Source of the DNA: Agapanthus africanus
Taxonomy: Eukaryota > Streptophyta > Magnoliopsida > Asparagales > Amaryllidaceae
Direction: 5' to 3'
NCBI GenBank assembly: GCA_030015575.1
Contig: JASDDO010000006.1
Coordinates: 320,960,361 to 321,024,360, forward strand
Length of the DNA stretch: 64,000 bases
Part shown: in pieces, positions 32,699 to 44,059 of the stretch
Numbering within the stretch: the stretch's first letter is position 1
How the letters are laid out: each line of letters opens with the position of its first letter
Notes under the pieces: model-generated
Database searches by the model: none
Told to the model about the DNA's origin: nothing
The model's input: only the letters and a program-made list of their open reading frames with translations
Position numbers and translations under genes: made by a program

Positions 32699-33526
32699 TG
32701 ATGGATCTCTGGATCTCCTTCAGATGTTGTCTTCTACGATCTGTCGAGGATGTAGGCGAGCGGCTGAGATCGGGTTTGAGGACTGTTGCTTGAGGCATGT
32801 GGATTTCAATGGGTTTGGTTTAGTGCAAAACCGAGCTACCTGCAAAGAAGTCCCGGGGTGGTTATACCACCGTGGATCCTTCGATGATCAAGTTAGTCGA
32901 GGTATTTGGGCAGAGTAGCGGCCTATTAGATAAGAATTGTCTTAGCTGAGTCGTCTGAAAGAGAGGTTTATATAGTGGCAGCCATGGGCCGGTGGACGCG
33001 AGATTTATGCCGGGCGTTACGCCCCTGGAGTTACGCCTGAGCGAATGGCAGGATCCTCCATTAATGACGAGATACGCCTGTTAACGGGGGAACGCGATGG
33101 CGTGGAACGCGGGATCTTGGGGCGGCGAATATCTCGCGTAAGACGAGATTCGTGAAGCCATGGCGGGGACGCCTGTGATCTGTGCTCTGGGTCGGTCTGT
33201 GAGACCGAGGAGGCCTAGCTCGGCGAGAGGCATGAAGAGTGCCGGAGGCCGAACTAGTTCGGTTTTGTGATAGCTCGGGGGCGAGCTGGGAGGGCTGAGA
33301 AAGCCCAATGCGCAGGAAGGCTGGGGAAGCCTAGTGCGCAGGAGGGCTGGGGAGGCGAGCCAATGGTTATTTGTAAGACGAGCATATGAGTGTTCTAGGT
33401 CATCGAAGGTCGAGAATATTCTCGGGTCGAAGTCCCGGAGTACCGTTCTTGCTCCTTTCCCGTGAGCCTCGGGACACATCATCTGCCGTGTGTCATGATC
33501 TGGGGAGTTCTCCGTACTGATCATCA
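32699..33526 (-). repeat. 5' LTR of E2, 828 bp
   Basis: On the minus strand it runs TGATGATCAGT...CCATCA and holds TATATAAA at 32967-32974. It aligns with the E3 LTRs at both ends and around the promoter. It contains hairpin-prone GC-rich sequence (CGGTC...GACCG near 33200). Confidence 0.75.
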
Positions 33527-34206
33527 TCGGGACTTAGCCAGAAAATTCAAGACCTAAATTTTCTTTTTGGGACAGTGGCCCTTAAGCCCTAATCCCTAAT
33601 GTTTTGCATACAAGATACCCTCTTCCTCTTCCTCCGAATATTTTTCCTCCTTCGACTAGACTAAATTGGTCACAGCAAAGTCCTGTCCTGACATGATAAC
33701 TGAAAATTATATTTACTTCCCACCACGTTTTGGTGACGAATTTTACAGAACCACAGGTATATATTACCCTGCATCTGCATGATGTCATCATTCACTGGGC
33801 AAAATTAGTCTTCACGTGAAATCTCTGTTGCTATCTCTAACTTAAAAGTGTGGCTCGCGGGACAGTGACAGCGGGAAGCGTCACGCGTTTCATGTGAACA
33901 AACGTTGGGATCGAGGCGCGTCCTCTCTTTACTTATTATTATTATTATTATTATTATTATTTATTCTTGAAGCTGACGTAACACGTGACGTGTCCGTGGC
34001 GGGAAAGAGAGGCGTGTGGCGCGCTCAGGCGCGTAACTCTATTGATAATGCTCTTTTTTTTGCTCACGTGATCGCTGTGCTTATGGATAAGCATCACCCC
34101 ATTTACCCCAACAAAAATTTCTACCATAAGATAAAGTTTTGAACCGTAGAGAATTTTGATATTGATTGATTTAAACTTTTTTTTTGTCACGCATGTGATT
34201 TGGAAT
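33527..34206. other. Spacer between E2 and E3
   Basis: Low-complexity AT-rich sequence with a T-rich (ATT)n microsatellite at about 33936-33962. No gene, LTR or repeat terminus recognised. With 49575-50728 it may represent the sequence that received E2 and E3. Confidence 0.5.
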
Positions 34207-35094
34207 TGACGGAGGTTGGGATCTCCCTCAGATTTTGTCCTCCGTCGATTTGGTGCGAGCGGTTTTGTATGCTGAGATTTACTTTGAGGGTTAAGTGTGT
34301 GGATCTCAATGGGTTGGTATTGACGCTGAGCTATCTGCAAAGAAAGTCCCGGGGTGGGTGACCACCGTAAGACCCTCCGACGATTAAGTTAGTACCGTGA
34401 AATAAGAGCAGAATAGCGGCGTATTGGAATTAATTTGAATTACCTGAGTCGTCTGAAAGAGGGGTTTATATAGTGGTCGCGTGGAGCGAGCCGGTGCGAG
34501 ATTCTCGCCGTCAGTTACGCCTTCTCGTTACGCCCGCGTTGATGGTAAGATCCGTTCATTAATGGGGGAACGCGCCCGCGTGGAACGCGGAACGTGGGGG
34601 CGGCGGATATCTTGCTTTGGCGAAATACGCGAAGCCGTTGCGGAAGCGTCTAGGCTCCACGCTCTCGGTTGATCACGGAAGCCAAGGAAGCTCGGCCTGT
34701 CAGAAGGTTCGGAGACGAGCTTTGGAGGCCGAGGAAGCTCGGCCTGTCAGATGGCTCGGAGACGAGCCGGGAGGCCGAGGAAGCTCGGCCTGTCAGATGG
34801 CTCGGAGACGAGCCGAGAGGCCGAGAAAGTTCAGACCTTGCAAACAGCTTGGAGACGAGCAAGAAAGCTGCGGAAGCTCGGTTGTAGGATTGTTCAAAGG
34901 TGAGCTGATGACACATTGCTAGGCGAATATGGAAGGTATTCTGGGGAGGTCTCCAAAAGGCCGGATGCAACCTCGAAAGCGAGTTGCCGAGGAACGTCTC
35001 CAATGCATCAGGCCCATTCCAGCTCCGTAGCCCCCGGGACACGTCATCCGCTACGTGTCGTGATCTGGGGAATTCCCACTTGTTAGCATCATCA
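34207..35094 (-). repeat. 3' LTR of E3, 888 bp
   Basis: Minus strand TGATGATGCTAACAAG...CCTCCGTCA; TATATAAA at 34465-34472. Matches 45792-46677 plus 49552-49574. A GC-rich 47-bp tandem repeat lies at 34664-34885. The polypurine tract is on the minus strand just inside the element (GAGAGTGGGGACTAA). Confidence 0.85.
34664..34885. repeat. 47-bp tetraloop-hairpin repeat in the E3 LTR
   Basis: Four to five units (CTCGGCCTGT at 34691, 34738 and 34784). Each unit has two hairpins: GCCGAG-GAAG-CTCGGC and GGCTCG-GAGA-CGAGCC. The 5' LTR has the same array at about 46280-46490. Confidence 0.8.
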
Positions 35095-35537
35095 TTAGTC
35101 CCCACTCTCGTTTCAACCTATTTATGGGTCGGGTCGAGAGTGGCCTGCTTGGTTTTCCTTGCTCCGTTCGGTTCCGAGATTCCTACGTGGTGGATTGTCC
35201 GGGAACGACATGGCGTTTGGCAATCGCGTCGTTTCGATTTTCGAGTCCATGTGGCGTCTTTCTGCGCGCTTAAAATTTCATGCGTATCCCTGATGACGTC
35301 AGCGGATCGGTGAAATGATTGCGCTTTAAAAAGGGGACACCGTTTCGCTTGATCGTCAGTTGGGCTACGGGCCACGTGTCCGACGTTGGTTGGCGGGCAT
35401 GACAGACTGTCGCTAACTCCTGTCACGAAGAGACGTCCCCAATAGCCGATCTCCACGTGGAGCCTCGACATCCGTTAAGTGCGATGCTTCATTTTGATGG
35501 GAGTTGATCTGGGCCGTAGGATGTTTTCTTGGGAGTG
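35095..35537. other. E3 segment between 3' LTR and aORF-A promoter
   Basis: Non-coding, moderately GC-rich, with two ACGTGG-type motifs (near 35371 and 35453). It is the upstream region of aORF-A. No other feature seen. Confidence 0.45.
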
Positions 35538-35545
35538 TATAAATA
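35538..35545 (+). promoter_or_regulatory. TATA box of aORF-A in E3
   Basis: TATAAATA in GTGTATAAATAGTAGGGG, 142 bases before the ATG at 35680. Antisense to E3. Confidence 0.6.
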
Positions 35546-35679
35546 GTAGGGGACCATCCTAGGGCCGACACTTCGCCGTAGTTGTCTTTCAACGTTTGAA
35601 GATTGCCCGGCGCACCTCTGCTTAGATCGGATCTTCTGCTGACTTTTCCTTGGCGAACCCTTTCTTTGAATCTGGTTAA

Positions 35680-37802
35680 ATGTCTTCCTCCGAGATGTCT
35701 GTAAATATAGTAGGGGTAGAGTCGGGCGATGAGGCTCCAGTTTCTAGGGCCGAGTCCAGCAGGTCTTCCTCCTCCTTAGCTTCAGATAGCCGAGAGGGTT
35801 CTTTTTCTACCGCGTCTTCAGTGTCAAGCTCGTCCCCCAGAGTCAGAGCTACCCTTGTCACTCACCGTCGGGAGACGACAAGGGCTCCTAAGGCGTGCAT
35901 CGGGAATACCCGTGATGCGCCCTCTGTCTTGAATCGTATGGTCGAGCTTTCTGACATCTGGACTCGATTCCATATCCCCTCTGGCTATTCACTTCGTCTG
36001 GCCAGATAGGGTGAGCGGGCAGACCAAGTGCGGGGCAAGGCGGTTGCCCTGTATCTGGAAGCATTCCAGGCAGGGATGCGTTTGCCCTTCTCATCCGAGA
36101 TTTGTGCAGTGCTCCATTGTTTCCGTCTTGCCCCGGACCAGCTAGCGCCGAACTTGTGGAGGATCCTCCTCGGGTTTCTAGTCCAGTTGAAATTTAATCG
36201 AATTCCATTCGATTTGAGTCTCCTCCTGTCTTTTCTTTGTTACAAAAATCACCCCGAGACTAGTAAAGAAGAGCCGAGTTGGGTGTATCTGTTGTTTAAA
36301 AACGTAAGGGTAGGACGACCGGATCTGGGGTAGTGGTCTTCCCTTCTTCCATCCATGAGTGGAAGGAGAAGTTCATTTTCGTCGGTCCTCCGGAGGGTAA
36401 GGATTGGCCTGTGCCCACCCAGTGGCACAGAGCCGACTGCCCGAGGGTGAGGCAGTCGAATGCCCCCGAGGCGAAGGTGGTGTCCCAGTGGGAACCGATT
36501 CAGTGGGCTGATGTCCTGCTCTCCAAGCAGGTACTGAGCTGGACCGGGCTTAGTCCTGCGCGTTTTTTTGGGTAAGTTAGGGTTCTTGACGACCTGTTTA
36601 GAATTCGCCAAAATTCTTTCGCCGTTTCAGTGTTGCTGACCTTTTTCTCATTTTTGCATAGCCCATAGATCAATCAAAAATCATGGCCGCCAAGGCCTAA
36701 GGAAGAAAGACCGGTGGCGCCAGCTCATCCTTACCAGGCTCGAGTGCTGCTCTTAGGGCGGCTCCTCCGGCCAAGATTCCCTTAATGTCCCCCGTCCCGG
36801 AGGAACGCCGCGGGAGGGGAGGGACATAAACAAGCGCGGGACCCATCGCCTCGGGTCAGGGCGGAGGTGACTCCCCCCGCCGAATCCCCCCTTAAAAGAC
36901 AGAAGCGGGTGGTTTCTCGGCCACCCCCTACCGGGATTCAAGTGCAGGAGGGTGGCTTCTGCATCGAGGTGCCCTCAGGGCTATCCGTGGCCGACAGTTT
37001 GCTGGCGGATATGGAGAAGGCGGCTGAGGCCAAGGTTTCCCGAGGCACCATGAAGGCCCAAGTGGCCACCATAACTCATGAGGCGGTTCAGATCGGTAGC
37101 TTTCTCTGAAAATTCCTTAAGTTTTACTTCCTCAGTTTCAGTTTTTTAACATGTTTGCTGTTTTCCCCAGGTCCTTCAGCACCGCGCTCTCCTTGTCGCC
37201 ATGGAGTCCGAGGAGATAGCCCCGACAATGAAGAAGGCGGGCGAATCCTCCTCGCAAGAGGAAGATCTCCTTCTTCAATTGCAGCAAGCCGAAGAGAAGG
37301 CGGCTCTTCTTAACTCGAGATTGGTCACCGAGGATCTGACGGTCTCCAAGCTGAAGGAGTCCCATCGGCTCTTAACCGAATCCAACCGGGCTATCTAGGC
37401 CCAGATGAAGGAGTCGAACGGCCTTTTCAACATCATGAAAAAGTCGAGAGATGCCATCAAGAAGGATGCCCGGACGGCTTTAGATGCGGCGAAGCTCGCT
37501 GAGAGCAGGGCGGAGAGGGCCATGGAAGAATATAAGGCGTCTGATCAGTTTTTCCTCAATATCGCCGACTCCGCGGCCGTTGGGTAGCATAATGCCCCGA
37601 CGCCGTTAAAGAGGCTATGCCCGAGTTCGTCGATTGCGAGCTCCTAGCTAGGTTTCCTCTCGCTGAGGAAGCGCCACAGAACGGTGCCGAGCAGGTCGTG
37701 GAAGCCGTAGTGGCCGGCGGAAGCGCCGATCCAGAGGTCACCGTTGCTGCCCCCGATGGAGGCGCAGAGCCAGGAGAGGTGGTGTCCGAGCGGGAAGCCT
37801 GA
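35680..37802 (+). pseudogene. aORF-A of E3: antisense 'putative gypsy-type transposon' gene
   Basis: Antisense to E3. The N terminus is a Ser-rich acidic segment (MSSSEMSVNIVGVES). From about 36000 to 36600 it has the globular domain known in plant databases as 'putative gypsy type transposon' (FQAGMRLPFSSEICAVLHCF, RILLGFLVQLKFNRIP, WKEKFIFVGPPEGKDWPVP). A basic linker follows (about 36680-37090), then a long coiled coil (LLLQLQQAEEKAALLNSRL, AAKLAESRAERAMEEYK; 37200-37560) and an acidic tail. Stretches at about 36572-36661 and 37098-37170 have GT...AG borders and could be introns. Function unknown. It has its own TATA box, 3' stem-loop and AATAAA. Broken in several places. Confidence 0.65.
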
Positions 37803-37866
37803 GCTATTCCCCCTTCTTATTTTTCTCTTTTTAGAATTTTTGTAAGGCTCCGGACATTTTTTGTAA

Positions 37867-37878
37867 GGTTGAGAAGCC
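37867..37878 (+). terminator. 3' stem-loop of aORF-A in E3
   Basis: GGTTGAGAAGCC after TTTTTTGTAA, then CACAATACC and AATAAAG near 37908. The stem keeps pairing through a G-U wobble relative to the other three copies. Confidence 0.6.
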
Positions 37879-37929
37879 CACAATACCTTATATATAATTT
37901 TGATCATAAATAAAGTACATACATTTTTC

Positions 37930-39160
37930 TTTGCTCAAGTGTCTTCATTCTGCAAGTGCTTTTAGCTCGTCGGTCTTTTTATCTTGCAAGTAATTTTAGC
38001 TCAGCATATATTTTTCTTTGCTCGAGTGTCTTCATTCTGCAAGTGCTTTTAGCTCGTTGGTCTTTTCATCTTGCAAGTAATTTTGGCTCGGCATATATTT
38101 TTCTTTGCTCAAGTGTCTTCATTCTGCAAGTGCTTTTAGCTCGTTGGCCTTTTCATCTTGCATGTGTTAGGCCGGTGTCCACCCTTTTTAGGTGACAGTC
38201 ACGCTTCGAGTACGAGTCGAACGATAGCCAAGTGTAGAAAAGTCGGTATCCTCCTTTTCCCCGGAATCGAGGTGACGATCGCGCCTCGAGTACGAGTTGA
38301 ACGATAGCCAAGTGTGGGAAGGATAATATCTTCCCTTTCCCCGGAGTTGAGGTGACGATCGCGCATCTAGAATGAATCGACCGATAGCCAAGTGTGAATA
38401 GAGCATCGCTCCTCGATTCCCTCTTTGAAGAGCAGAGCATGAGTCTGTTTGGCGGGTCTTGAATTCATGTCTTTGTAGGGCAGGAAACTACCCATTATGG
38501 ATGAACTGAGCAGGAAGCTATCCGATCGCTTCGTGATAAGGGCTTTTAATCCACATCGTTGTTGGGTAGGAAGCTACCCATTGTGGATGAACCGAGTAGG
38601 AAGCTACCCGGTCGCCTCGTGATGAGGGCTTTGGATCCACAGTGTTATTGGGCAGGAAGCTACCCATTGTGGATGAGCCGAGCAGGAAGCTACCCGGTCG
38701 CCTCGTAATGAGGGCTTTGGATCCGCAGCGTTTGTAGGGAAGGAATCCACCCGCTGCGGATAAGCCGAGCTGGAATCTGCTCGGAGGCCTCATGATGAGG
38801 GCTTTGGATCCACAGCGTTGTCAGGCGGGAAGCTACCCATTGTGGATGAACCAAACAGGAAGCTACCCGGTCGCCTCATGATGAGGGCTTTGGATCCACA
38901 ACGTTGTTAGGCAGGAAGTTACCCATTGTGGATGAACCGAGCAGGAAGCTACCCGGTTTCCTCATGATGAGGGCTTTGGATCTATAACGTTGTTGGGCAG
39001 GAAGCTACCCGCTGCGGATGAACCGAGCAGGAAGCTGCTCGGCGGCCTCATGATGAGGGCTTTGGATCCACAGCGTTGTTGGGCAGGAAGTTACCCATTG
39101 TGGATGAACCGAGCAGGAAGCTACCCGGTTGCCTCGTGATGAGGGCTTTCTGAACTCCCT
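37930..39160 (+). repeat. Three tandem arrays between aORF-A and aORF-B in E3
   Basis: First, 37930-38160: three AT-rich units with a period of 86 bp (TCTGCAAGTGCTTTTAGCTC at 37950, 38036 and 38122). Second, 38165-38420: three units of about 80 bp (GATAGCCAAGTG at 38223, 38303 and 38383), also present once in E2 near 4110-4200. Third, 38450-39160: about eight 86-bp units matching the E2 array but with changed, still pairing stems, for example ATCCGCAGCG with CGCTGCGGAT (38719-38761) and ATCCACAA with TTGTGGAT. Confidence 0.85.
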
Positions 39161-39324
39161 AGCGTCTTTGTGGGGGCATCGTTGAACCTTCTTTGGTCCA
39201 TATAGGCGGGAATGGTGACCGTCATGGACGACACGTGGCGGTACTATATCGGGAAAGTGCGATATTTCGTGATTTGCGGCGCTGCGCGAGTAGATCTTGG
39301 TCGTTGGAAGATATTTGTTGAGAC

Positions 39325-39332
39325 TATAAATA
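39325..39332 (+). promoter_or_regulatory. TATA box of aORF-B in E3
   Basis: TATAAATA in GACTATAAATACCG, 51 bases before the ATG at 39376. Confidence 0.65.
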
Positions 39333-39375
39333 CCGAAAGTGTATAGGATCCTTCCTAGTCTTGCATTCTCCGAAG

Positions 39376-39840
39376 ATGACCGGTCGCGTGTATACCATCA
39401 GGAAGATCATTTCTCATGACGATGTGTACTTTTATAACCTTGATCATTCTGAAGAGACATACGAGACGGTGATAGGCCGCTTGGAGGGCTAGTGTAGACG
39501 TTTACTTCCCTGGCGATCTCCTTTTCTCTAAGTGTTAATTTATGCGATATGGAGGACTTCCCTGGGTCTGTACAACACCCTATCTCCGCACTTGATGGAC
39601 GAGGCGTTTGACAAGATGCATACAGTCCATGATCGTTGTCTGATCTCGAAGAGCAGGCGGGATCTCTTGGTGGACCTTCTTCTTGAGAGTTTTCAACAAA
39701 GATTGGTCGTCGCATCTTTCTTGGCGGACGGGATCCCCGGCGAGTCCGTGGCTTCTAGGGTCTACGGGTACCGTCAAAGGGAGCGAGCGGAGGCTGCTTG
39801 GGCTCGGCTGGAGGAGATCTCTTCTGAGTATCACCGGTAA
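39376..39840 (+). pseudogene. aORF-B of E3: antisense gene remnant
   Basis: Starts MTGRVYTIRKIISHDDVYFY and aligns with E2 aORF-B along its length (RRLLPWRSP; IYAIWRTSLGLYNTLSPHLM; DEAFDKMHTVHDR; ASRVYGYRQRERAEAA). Its C-terminal end (ARLEEISSEYHR) extends past the E2 copy. It has its own TATA box and 3' stem-loop (39883), with AATAAA at about 39912. It converges on pol, whose stop is at 40130. Function unknown. Broken, with about two breaks. Confidence 0.65.
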
Positions 39841-39882
39841 TGTTTTCATAACCCTCGCCCTCCTCTGTTGTAATCATTGTAA

Positions 39883-39894
39883 GGCTGGGGAGCC
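39883..39894 (+). terminator. 3' stem-loop of aORF-B in E3
   Basis: GGCTGGGGAGCC after TTGTAA, then CCTAATGCC and GAATAAAT. Confidence 0.6.
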
Positions 39895-40129
39895 CCTAAT
39901 GCCTCTGAAATGAATAAATTTGTCTTTGGTTGCCGTGTACTATCTCTTTCCCCTTAGGCATATTTTATATTTGCTTTTAAACAAAAAAAGAAACAAAAAC
40001 CTCGGAGTACCGGAACCGAGAAAAGTAACAAAGGGCTGGAAGTAAAAGTCTCTTCTGTGAGAGGACCTTGCTTTGGAAGACTTAATTTAATGCTGAAAGG
40101 AATTACATTATTTAAGAGACGGTACATGG

Positions 40130-41330
40130 TTACTTGTACAACTTAAGCTTTTTAGCGTTATAAGACCGAAGAAAATTACGGCCCCAGGCGTCCTGCAGGC
40201 GGTATGCTCCACAGGGCAACGCTTCTGTTACGAGAAATGGTCCGTCCCATTTCGGGGAGAACTTATGCAGTCTCCCTTGGTCTATGAACTCGTTTCTTCG
40301 TAAGACCAAATCTCCCATTTTGAAGGCTCGATGTTTAACTCGGGCATTGTAGTAGCGAGTGGTTTTTTGCTGATAGGTGGCCGCTCTAATTTGCGCTCGA
40401 TCTCGTTTTTCCAATAAGATGTCCAAGTTGTTTCGGAGCGCCGAGGTGTTGGCTTCATCGTCAAAGTGTTCGACCCTATAACTGGGCAATCCAATTTCTG
40501 CGGGGACCATTGCCTTGGTACCATAATAGAGGCTGAATGGGGTTTCTCCCGTGGGAGTTTCTTCGACGTCCGCAACGCCCATAGCACCCGTGGTAATTCA
40601 TCGATCCATCTGCCTTGCCTTCCTTCCAAACGGCCTCTGAGGCCGCGGATGACGCCTCGATTCGCTACCTTGGCCTGCCCGTTGCATTGTGGATGTGCGA
40701 CTGTGGCAAATTTCATCAGTATGTGGTAGTCGTTGCAAAACTCTTTGACTTTATCATTTTCGAAGCTGGTCCCATAGTCGGTAACTATGCACCTTGGGAT
40801 TCCAAATCGAGAAATTACATTGTTCTGCAGGAACTTTATCATAGAGGTGGTGTCAGGTTTCCTGATAGGCACATCCTCTATCCATTTTGTGAAGTAGTCC
40901 ACAGCGACAAGGATGTATCCGTGTCCGCCCATATCGGTGGGGAGCTGACCCACCACATCCATTCCCTCATTGTGCGAACGACCATGGAGAACTGAGTGGC
41001 GTTAGTTCAATGGCAGGAAGAAGAAGTATGCTGCCAAAGAGTTGGCAGTTCTTGCATGTTCTTACCAGCTTCTTGGCATCCTCGTGTATTTTCGGCCAAT
41101 AATATCCTTGGAGTAGTGCCTTTTGGACCAGGGTTCGGGCCCTTTGATGTGCTCCCCTGACTCTTTCGTGTACTTCTCGCAGAACGTAGTTTGCCTTGTG
41201 GGGGTCAATGTACCGGAGCAGAGGCTGAGTGTATGACTTCTTATACAGGTTTCCGTCGCTCTAGACGAAATGGCGTGCTTTGGCCCCAAGCCGGCGAGCT
41301 TCTCCTCAGTTTTCGGGAAGTACACCATCC
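40130..41330 (-). pseudogene. Integrase of E3
   Basis: The core spans about 40600-41000 (VVGQLPTDMGGHGYILVAVD, CIVTDYGTSFENDKVKEF) and the C-terminal part (TPTGETPFSLYYGTKAMVPA, VLRRNEFIDQGRLHKFSPKW, YNAKKLKLYK) ends at the stop at 40130. The zinc-binding part lies in 41060-41330. Close to E2 in sequence. Broken. Confidence 0.85.
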
Positions 41331-41453
41331 TTCAGGAACTCCATGAGGGGCTTCCTCCAATCACGGCCTTCTTCCTGAGTTGTGTAGATTTGGAGCGTTA
41401 CTTCTCCGTCTTCTACGCTGGGCCACTGCAAGACTTCGAAGAGGATGCTTCTT

Positions 41454-41864
41454 TTATGGTTGGCCGAATAGGAAGAAGTGAGTTTGCTTAAGGTGTCGTG
41501 TGTTCAAGTTCTTGGGAATCTGCTCTAATTGGACCTCGTCGCATTTTTTCTGAAGTCCTTTTACTTTAGCTAGGTATTTTATCATGAGTGGCTCCCGGGC
41601 CTCGAAATGCCCGGTTATTTGGCCGACGGCTAGTGCGGAGTTGCTGCGAACTCTAATGGTCTTCAGCCCTACCCGGGAGGCGATTCGTAGTCCTGCCAAC
41701 AAAGTCTCGTATTTTGTGACGTTGTTTGACGCTCTGAACCCGAACTTTAAAAAGTATTCCATTTCCGCTTCATCCGGGCCGCGTATGATCAGGCCAGCCC
41801 CGCTCCCCTCCTCGGTAGAAGATCCGTCCATGTAGAGCACCCAATCCGCGATGGGGTCGGGCAC
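41454..41864 (-). pseudogene. Archaeal-type RNase H of E3
   Basis: WVLYMDGSSTEEGSGAGLII, then YETLLAGLRIASRVGLKTIR and SNSALAVGQITGHFEAREPL: the extra RNase H of Tat elements, placed between RNase H and integrase. Part of a broken pol. Confidence 0.8.
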
Positions 41865-41949
41865 CTCCTCGACTGAGGGACGTAGTTCGGGGCCCTATGC
41901 CGTCGTTTCTTCTTTAGTGGGGATGGTGTATTCGACAACAAAATCTTCT

Positions 41950-43150
41950 AAGACCTATACTTTGATGGCTTGTCGGGGGCGGTATTTGATATCGAATTGG
42001 GATAATTCCCACCTCCATTTCTCCAGACGACTTGACGACTCGGGGGTGGTGAGAATGGACTCTAAAGGTTGCTCAGTGAGGACGAGGATTGTGTGCGCTT
42101 GGAAACAGTGTCGAAGTTTTCTGGAGGTGACGACAAGCGCCAAGACTATTTTCTCTATGGCCGGTATCTCATTTCTGCATCCTTGAAAACATGGCTCACG
42201 TAGTAGTCTGGTGTCTGTATGCCTTCGAATTCTCTGACGAGCACCGAGCCTGCTGCTTGGTCGGAGATGGCCAGATATAGCAATAGCTCGTCACCATCGA
42301 TCTGTCGGGTGAGCAGCAGTGGGGTTGCTAGGTGCGCCTTGAGTTGTTCGAAAGCATTTTCGCACTCTCCAGACCATTCGAACTTAGGAATTTTCCTTAG
42401 GGCCCTGAAAAACAGGAGGCATTTCTCTCCGGATTTAGAAATAATGCGACTCAGGGCAGCGACCCTCCCCGTGAGTCGCATGATGTCAACATTGCTCTTG
42501 GTGTTGCCATATTGAGGACGGCGCTGATCTTTTCAGGGTTAGCTTCGATTCCTCGGTGGGTAACCATGAACCCGAGGAACTTCCCACTGGTGACTCCGAA
42601 CGCACACTTAGCTGGATTCAGCTTCATTTTTTACTTGCGCAGGACATCGAATGTTTCGCCGAGGTCTTTGGTGTGCCCAGCTGATGAGGTAGATTTACGA
42701 GAATGTCTTCGACGTAGACTTCCATATTTCTGCCAATCTGCGGTTTGAACAGCTTGTTGACAAGCTGTTGGTACGTGGCCCCAGCGTTCTTGAGTCCGAA
42801 GGGCATCACTTTATAGCAGTAGACCCCCCAATCAGTGGTGAAGGCGATAAGTTCTTCGTCGGCCGGGTTCAACCGGATCTGATTGTAACCAGATAAAGCG
42901 TCAATAAAGCTCAGTAGTTCGTGGCCGGCCGAACTGTCCACAAGCTGGTCTATCTGAGGAAGTGGATAGTTGTCTTTGGGGAAAGCTTTGTTCAAGTTCA
43001 TGAAATCGATGCACATGCGCCATTTCCCGTTTGCCTTCTTGACATAACCATGTTTTCCAGCCAATCCGAGTAGTCCAGGTTTCTGATGAAGTTGGCGGCA
43101 AGCAAACGATCCACTTCGTCTTCTATTGCATTTTTTTAACCGGCGCAAAA
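41950..43150 (-). pseudogene. Reverse transcriptase and RNase H of E3
   Basis: RT blocks MCIDFMNLNK, DNYPLPQIDQLVDSSAGHEL, FIDALSGYNQIRLNP and CYKVMPFGLKNAGATYQQL, then the RNase H with LYLAISDQAAGSVLVREFEG and LRHCFQAHTILVLTEQPLES. Same order as E2. Broken. Confidence 0.85.
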
Positions 43151-43159
43151 CTTCTCTTC

Positions 43160-44050
43160 TTCTGTCGGATGGGCCGGGCTTTCGGGTCGACCCCGAGCTT
43201 GTGTGAGATCACCTCGGGGTCGATCTCGGGCATGTCCGCTGGCGCCCAAGCGAATATGTCCGAGTTATCTTGGAAGAATCGGATCAGGCCTTCACGGTGG
43301 TCCTCTGTCAAGAGAGAGCCGATCTTGACTATCTGGCTGTCGACTTCCTCAGCGAGGGGGACTTCCGTCAGCGCTTCAACCGGGGAACCTCGAACTTCCT
43401 TTTGGTCGTCGCGGGTATCTAAAGACCCCTGGAAGTCCTGTATGTCTTTAGAATCATTGTCCCGCATTCGGGCGGGGGATGTTGAGGTGAGGCAAATCTT
43501 GGTGGTTTGGTGGTCTCCATAGGCCCAGCCTATCCCCTTGATCCAAAGGGAATTTGATCGCAAGGTGATAAGTCGAGATCTGAGCCCGGAGAGCGTTTAA
43601 GGTAGGGCATCCCAGGAGAATGTTATAGGATGAAGGGACCTTAGCGACGAGGAAGTTCATCAGTCTGGTTCGTGTATTGCCCACTTTCCCAATGTTGAGG
43701 AGGAGGGTGACCGATCTCTCGGCTGGGACGGAATGGTTGGTGAACCCAGAGAGGACATGGGAGGTCAGCTGAAGGTCGGATGGTCCTAGCCCTATACGCT
43801 GGAAACAATCGTAGAACAGGATATCCGTTGAGCTCCCTAAATTGACCAATATTCTCTGGACCTCGTAACGGTGGACTCGGGCCGTTATCATGAGAGGGTC
43901 ATTGTGAGGAAGCGATATGCCGTGGAGGTCTTCATCGGTGAAGATGATCGGTTCTTCCTTCCTGCACTTCTTATGAGGTGGATCGCTTACACCCTCGACT
44001 GGGAGGAGGCGGTAGTGCGCCTTGTTTTCCCGAGCTGGATTCGAGGTAAC
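43160..44050 (-). pseudogene. Protease region of E3
   Basis: HRYEVQRILVNLGSSTDILF, SHVLSGFTNHSVPAERSVT, YNILLGCPTLNALRAQISTY and HLAIKFPLDQ mark the retroviral-type aspartic protease fold. The N-terminal neighbour (EEPIIFTDEDLHGISLPHND) is also found in E2. The segment to 43160 is the linker to reverse transcriptase (IRFFQDNSDIFAWAPADMP). Broken. Confidence 0.75.
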
Positions 44051-44059
44051 GACCATGAT

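Larger units (their letters stand above)
3652..33526 (-). mobile_element. E2: Tat-lineage LTR retrotransposon, split by E0 and E1
   Basis: A minus-strand element present as two pieces, 3652-4347 and 25208-33526, with E1 (4348-25207) between them. The 5' LTR is 32699-33526; the 3' LTR lies left of the window, beyond E0. Reading 5' to 3': LTR, PBS, gag, protease, reverse transcriptase/RNase H, archaeal-type RNase H, integrase, then antisense aORF-B, an 86-bp tandem hairpin array, and the end of antisense aORF-A (3652-3906). The join across E1 is supported by the ATGGG duplication (4343-4347 and 25208-25212) and by the same order in E3. gag-pol is broken, with perhaps six to ten breaks. It is the oldest element of the left half. 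Confidence 0.8.

Noticed and set aside
34650-35105. Minus-strand frame of 151 codons in the E3 LTR
   Set aside because: It spans the 47-bp hairpin repeat and LTR end; no homology, and it is opened by the repeat.
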